Source: JBNJGB01 sp051747385
GTDB lineage: Bacteria; Myxococcota_A; UBA9042; PHBI01; JACKFB01
Assembly (NCBI GenBank): GCA_051747385.1
Contig: JBNJGB010000038.1
Location: forward strand, 1-62,190
Direction of reading: 5' to 3'
DNA: 62,190 nucleotides
A model generated the notes under the pieces. The model saw nothing but the letters and a program-made list of their open reading frames with translations, had not been told where the DNA came from and made no database searches. Numbering within the stretch: the stretch's first letter is position 1; every line of letters starts with the position of its first letter. Shown here in pieces: positions 60,257 to 62,190 of this stretch. Position numbers and translations under genes: made by a program.

Positions 60257-62043
60257 TGGGCAGGCAGAAGGCCGTGGAGAAGGCACGCAAGCGCGCCAGG
60301 AAGCGCGAGGAGGCGAGGCGACGCTTGGTGGAGCGCGCAGCCGAGCAGCTCGCCCCGCTCACCGAGGCCGTCCGGTACCTGGAGCGGGCCGTGGACGACC
60401 TGATGGACGAGCTGTCGTCCGAGGCTCGTGTCTGGCGGGAGGTCCGGACGACGGCTCCGGAGGACATGGTGCGCGCGATGGCCTTCGACCACATGGTCAA
60501 GACGAGCACCCGACTCAGCGGTGATCCGGTACGCGCCCTCGAACGGCGGGCTGGTGGGCCGGCCCCTCCCCTGGCCCGCGCGATCGCGGAGGCGGCCGCG
60601 TGGGCCATCGAGCCATGGCACTTCGAGCCCGGGCGGGCCCGGCCGGGGGGCGAGATCGAGCACCTCGTGCTGCCGGGAATGCTCCCCGTCCGAGGCGTGG
60701 CCGTCCTGGGACGAGGGGGTGCGCTCGCCGACACCAGCGGCACCTACCTTGGCTGGGCCGTGGAGTGGGGCGACAGCATGTTCGTGGTCGCCTTCCCGCG
60801 GCTCGAAGGGCGCCGCTTGGAGATCCTCGACGCCCACGTCGACGCCTACGTCAACGCCTGGATCGCAGCCGGGCTCGACGTCTCGGACGACCCACCGCTG
60901 ATCGGGTCGGTGGTGAGCACCATCGTGATGGCGGAGGGGGAGCCGGGTGAACCCGTCGGTGTGGTCGACTACCTCGGGCTCTACGATCCCGAACCGCTGG
61001 ACTGGGGCCCGGACGTCTGGTCCGAGGACATTCCGGTCGATCCGGGGTTCTTCGCGGACGGCGTGGTGCCGGTGCAGGCGCCTCATCATCAGCTCCGCGG
61101 TCATGGCGGCCTGTCCTGGAGAGCGAACCGCGAAGACGTCGAGCGCTGGATCCTCCGCTGGCGGGACCACCGCGCCGTCAAGGGCTGGAACTGGCAGAGC
61201 TGGATGATCCGCGTGCGCTGGTCCCGTGAGCTCACCGCCCGCGCGAAGGAAGCCGCCGACCTGGAGCCGATCCGGAAGGCCGTCCGCGAGCTGGCGATCG
61301 TCGCCAGCCGCGGCGCCAGCCTCCTCCGTGGCCTGCCCAGTCGCGAGCCCACACCGGCTCCCTCGGCAGAGTCCCACGTCCTCGAATGGCTGGGCGTCCA
61401 GGACGACGCCACGATGCCCGGCGCGAGGGACGAGCGGCTGAAGCGACACCCCGTGTCCGTCCTGGCGCTCGACGACGAGGTGGTGGCGAAGCTCGACCTG
61501 CCCACCGAGGCGCCGATCGGCGCCGCCCTGGAGCGACTCGACGACCACCGTGACGAGGCCGTCCGCCACGCGGTGCAGGAAGCCTGGGAGACCTACCGCG
61601 CCGAACGCCGCTGGCTCGCCACGTTCGGTCCGCTCGACCTCGAATCCGACGACGACGTCTGCATCGTGGACTGGGCCGAGATCCACCACGCGATGCACGC
61701 CCTCTTCGACCGGCGTGCGAGCGCCCTTCCGGTGGCGGATCTGGAGCGCATCGAACGCAAGGCCCGGCGCCCCGTGTCCTGCCTGGTGAAGGCCGGTGAG
61801 CTGACCGGCGAGGACGCCCCGCTGGCCGACCTCCCGCCGACGGAGGAGATCCTCCTCGGCACGAAGGGCCTCGGCGCCGGCTCGCGGGAGCATCTGCTCC
61901 GGACCACGCTCGCGTGGCTCGCCCGCTGGCGATACGAGGCGGCCGGGCTCTCCCCCGCGGACCTGGAGCGACACGAGACCCGCGCCGCCGGGGGCGAGCG
62001 GCTCCACGAGGCCCTGGACGACCTCGCCGGCCTGTTCGAGTGA
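60256..62043 (+). CDS. Unknown 595-aa protein ending the helicase cluster
   Basis: A soluble protein with a Lys/Arg-rich N-terminal helix (KAVEKARKRARKREEARRRLVERAAEQL), a beta-rich middle (IEHLVLPGMLPVRGVAVLG, YLGWAVEWGDSMFVVAFPRL, IGSVVSTIVMAEG) and a helical C-terminus. No catalytic motif is recognised. Translational coupling to the helicase gene suggests a shared function, but it may be a general hypothetical. The start overlaps the helicase stop. Confidence 0.7.
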   Translation: MGRQKAVEKARKRARKREEARRRLVERAAEQLAPLTEAVRYLERAVDDLMDELSSEARVWREVRTTAPEDMVRAMAFDHMVKTSTRLSGDPVRALERRAGGPAPPLARAIAEAAAWAIEPWHFEPGRARPGGEIEHLVLPGMLPVRGVAVLGRGGALADTSGTYLGWAVEWGDSMFVVAFPRLEGRRLEILDAHVDAYVNAWIAAGLDVSDDPPLIGSVVSTIVMAEGEPGEPVGVVDYLGLYDPEPLDWGPDVWSEDIPVDPGFFADGVVPVQAPHHQLRGHGGLSWRANREDVERWILRWRDHRAVKGWNWQSWMIRVRWSRELTARAKEAADLEPIRKAVRELAIVASRGASLLRGLPSREPTPAPSAESHVLEWLGVQDDATMPGARDERLKRHPVSVLALDDEVVAKLDLPTEAPIGAALERLDDHRDEAVRHAVQEAWETYRAERRWLATFGPLDLESDDDVCIVDWAEIHHAMHALFDRRASALPVADLERIERKARRPVSCLVKAGELTGEDAPLADLPPTEEILLGTKGLGAGSREHLLRTTLAWLARWRYEAAGLSPADLERHETRAAGGERLHEALDDLAGLFE

Positions 62044-62062
62044 CCTCGTCGCGGCGACCCGG

Positions 62063-62190
62063 CTACCCACGGAGGCGCTCCTCGACCCAGGCGACGAAGG
62101 CCGCGGCGTCGATGCGGCGGCGGTAGGGGAAGACGTCCTCCGGTGGGGCGGCGTCGTGGAGGTGGGCGGCGAGATCCCGGTCGGCGCAGA
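62063..62190 (-). CDS. 3' end of a gene entering from the right edge
   Basis: On the minus strand the last 42 codons read CADRDLAAHLHDAAPPEDVF then PYRRRIDAAAFVAWVEERLRG before a TAG at 62063-62065. The composition is protein-like. The rest lies outside the window, so no function can be given. It is convergent with the 595-residue unknown, with a 19-bp gap. Confidence 0.5.
   Translation of the reverse strand, partial: CADRDLAAHLHDAAPPEDVFPYRRRIDAAAFVAWVEERLRG

Noticed and set aside
55276..62070. A 2264-codon minus-strand open frame
   Set aside because: Shadow of the + strand ATPase, helicase and unknown genes in high-GC sequence; the + genes have clear motifs and coupled starts.

Overview
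The window is very GC-rich and gene-dense. It has many GTG/TTG starts, start/stop-overlapping operons, and signal-peptide or lipobox proteins followed by Glu/Gly/Pro-rich linkers. This suits a high-GC Gram-negative bacterium, most likely a myxobacterium-like member of Myxococcota; that is a judgement from style, not a marker gene. Almost everything recognisable is defence-related, so I read the window as a large defence island.

Left block (1-12.7 kb): a CRISPR array of 28 complete identical 37-bp repeats, running off the left edge, is followed by a + strand gene series. The series encodes an alpha/beta hydrolase, a winged-helix-ended unknown protein, an E2-like protein, a JAMM (JAB) protease with a UBC-like tail, an E1/ThiF-like adenylating enzyme, a small membrane protein, a reverse transcriptase fused to an archaeo-eukaryotic primase, Cas1 and Cas2. 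Cas6 is convergent. No interference complex (Cas10, Csm/Cmr, Cas3, Cas9) is present. A complete ubiquitin-like conjugation/deconjugation cassette thus sits between the array and an RT-primase adaptation module. Several spacers carry Shine-Dalgarno plus ATG start regions, all in one orientation, as expected if they were captured from mRNA or selected to target it.

Middle block (13-29.4 kb): a CBASS operon (CD-NTase, HORMA-like protein, TRIP13/Pch2-like ATPase, DUF6602/PD-(D/E)XK-like effector); decayed fragments of a JetD-like TOPRIM protein and of an S1 domain; an AbiEi-type regulator with a clear operator but no full AbiEii toxin; small hypotheticals; an XRE-ImmA/IrrE regulator-peptidase coupled to a PIN protein; and a four-gene Wadjet/MksBEFG-like SMC system (jetABCD).

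Right-middle block (29.7-45.5 kb): one long unidirectional operon of nine genes. Its core is a 1466-residue protein joining an N-terminal tubulin/FtsZ-like domain to a C-terminal Hsp70/actin-like ATPase domain. It is accompanied by envelope proteins (a vWA lipoprotein, a secreted vWA-like/Ig-like protein with one TM, small TM proteins), a divergent protein-kinase-like protein and a 1030-residue helical protein. I regard this as the strongest candidate for an undescribed system.

Right block (45.5-62.2 kb): an M50-type membrane protease, a HEAT-repeat secreted protein, a toxin-like unknown, a beta-propeller protein and two lone nucleotidyltransferases. These are followed by a helicase/ATPase cluster: a SNF2-SWIM helicase broken by an internal deletion, a coiled-coil protein, two BrxD/DUF2791-like ATPases, an Lhr-like helicase and a large unknown protein. 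A partial gene enters from the right edge on the minus strand.
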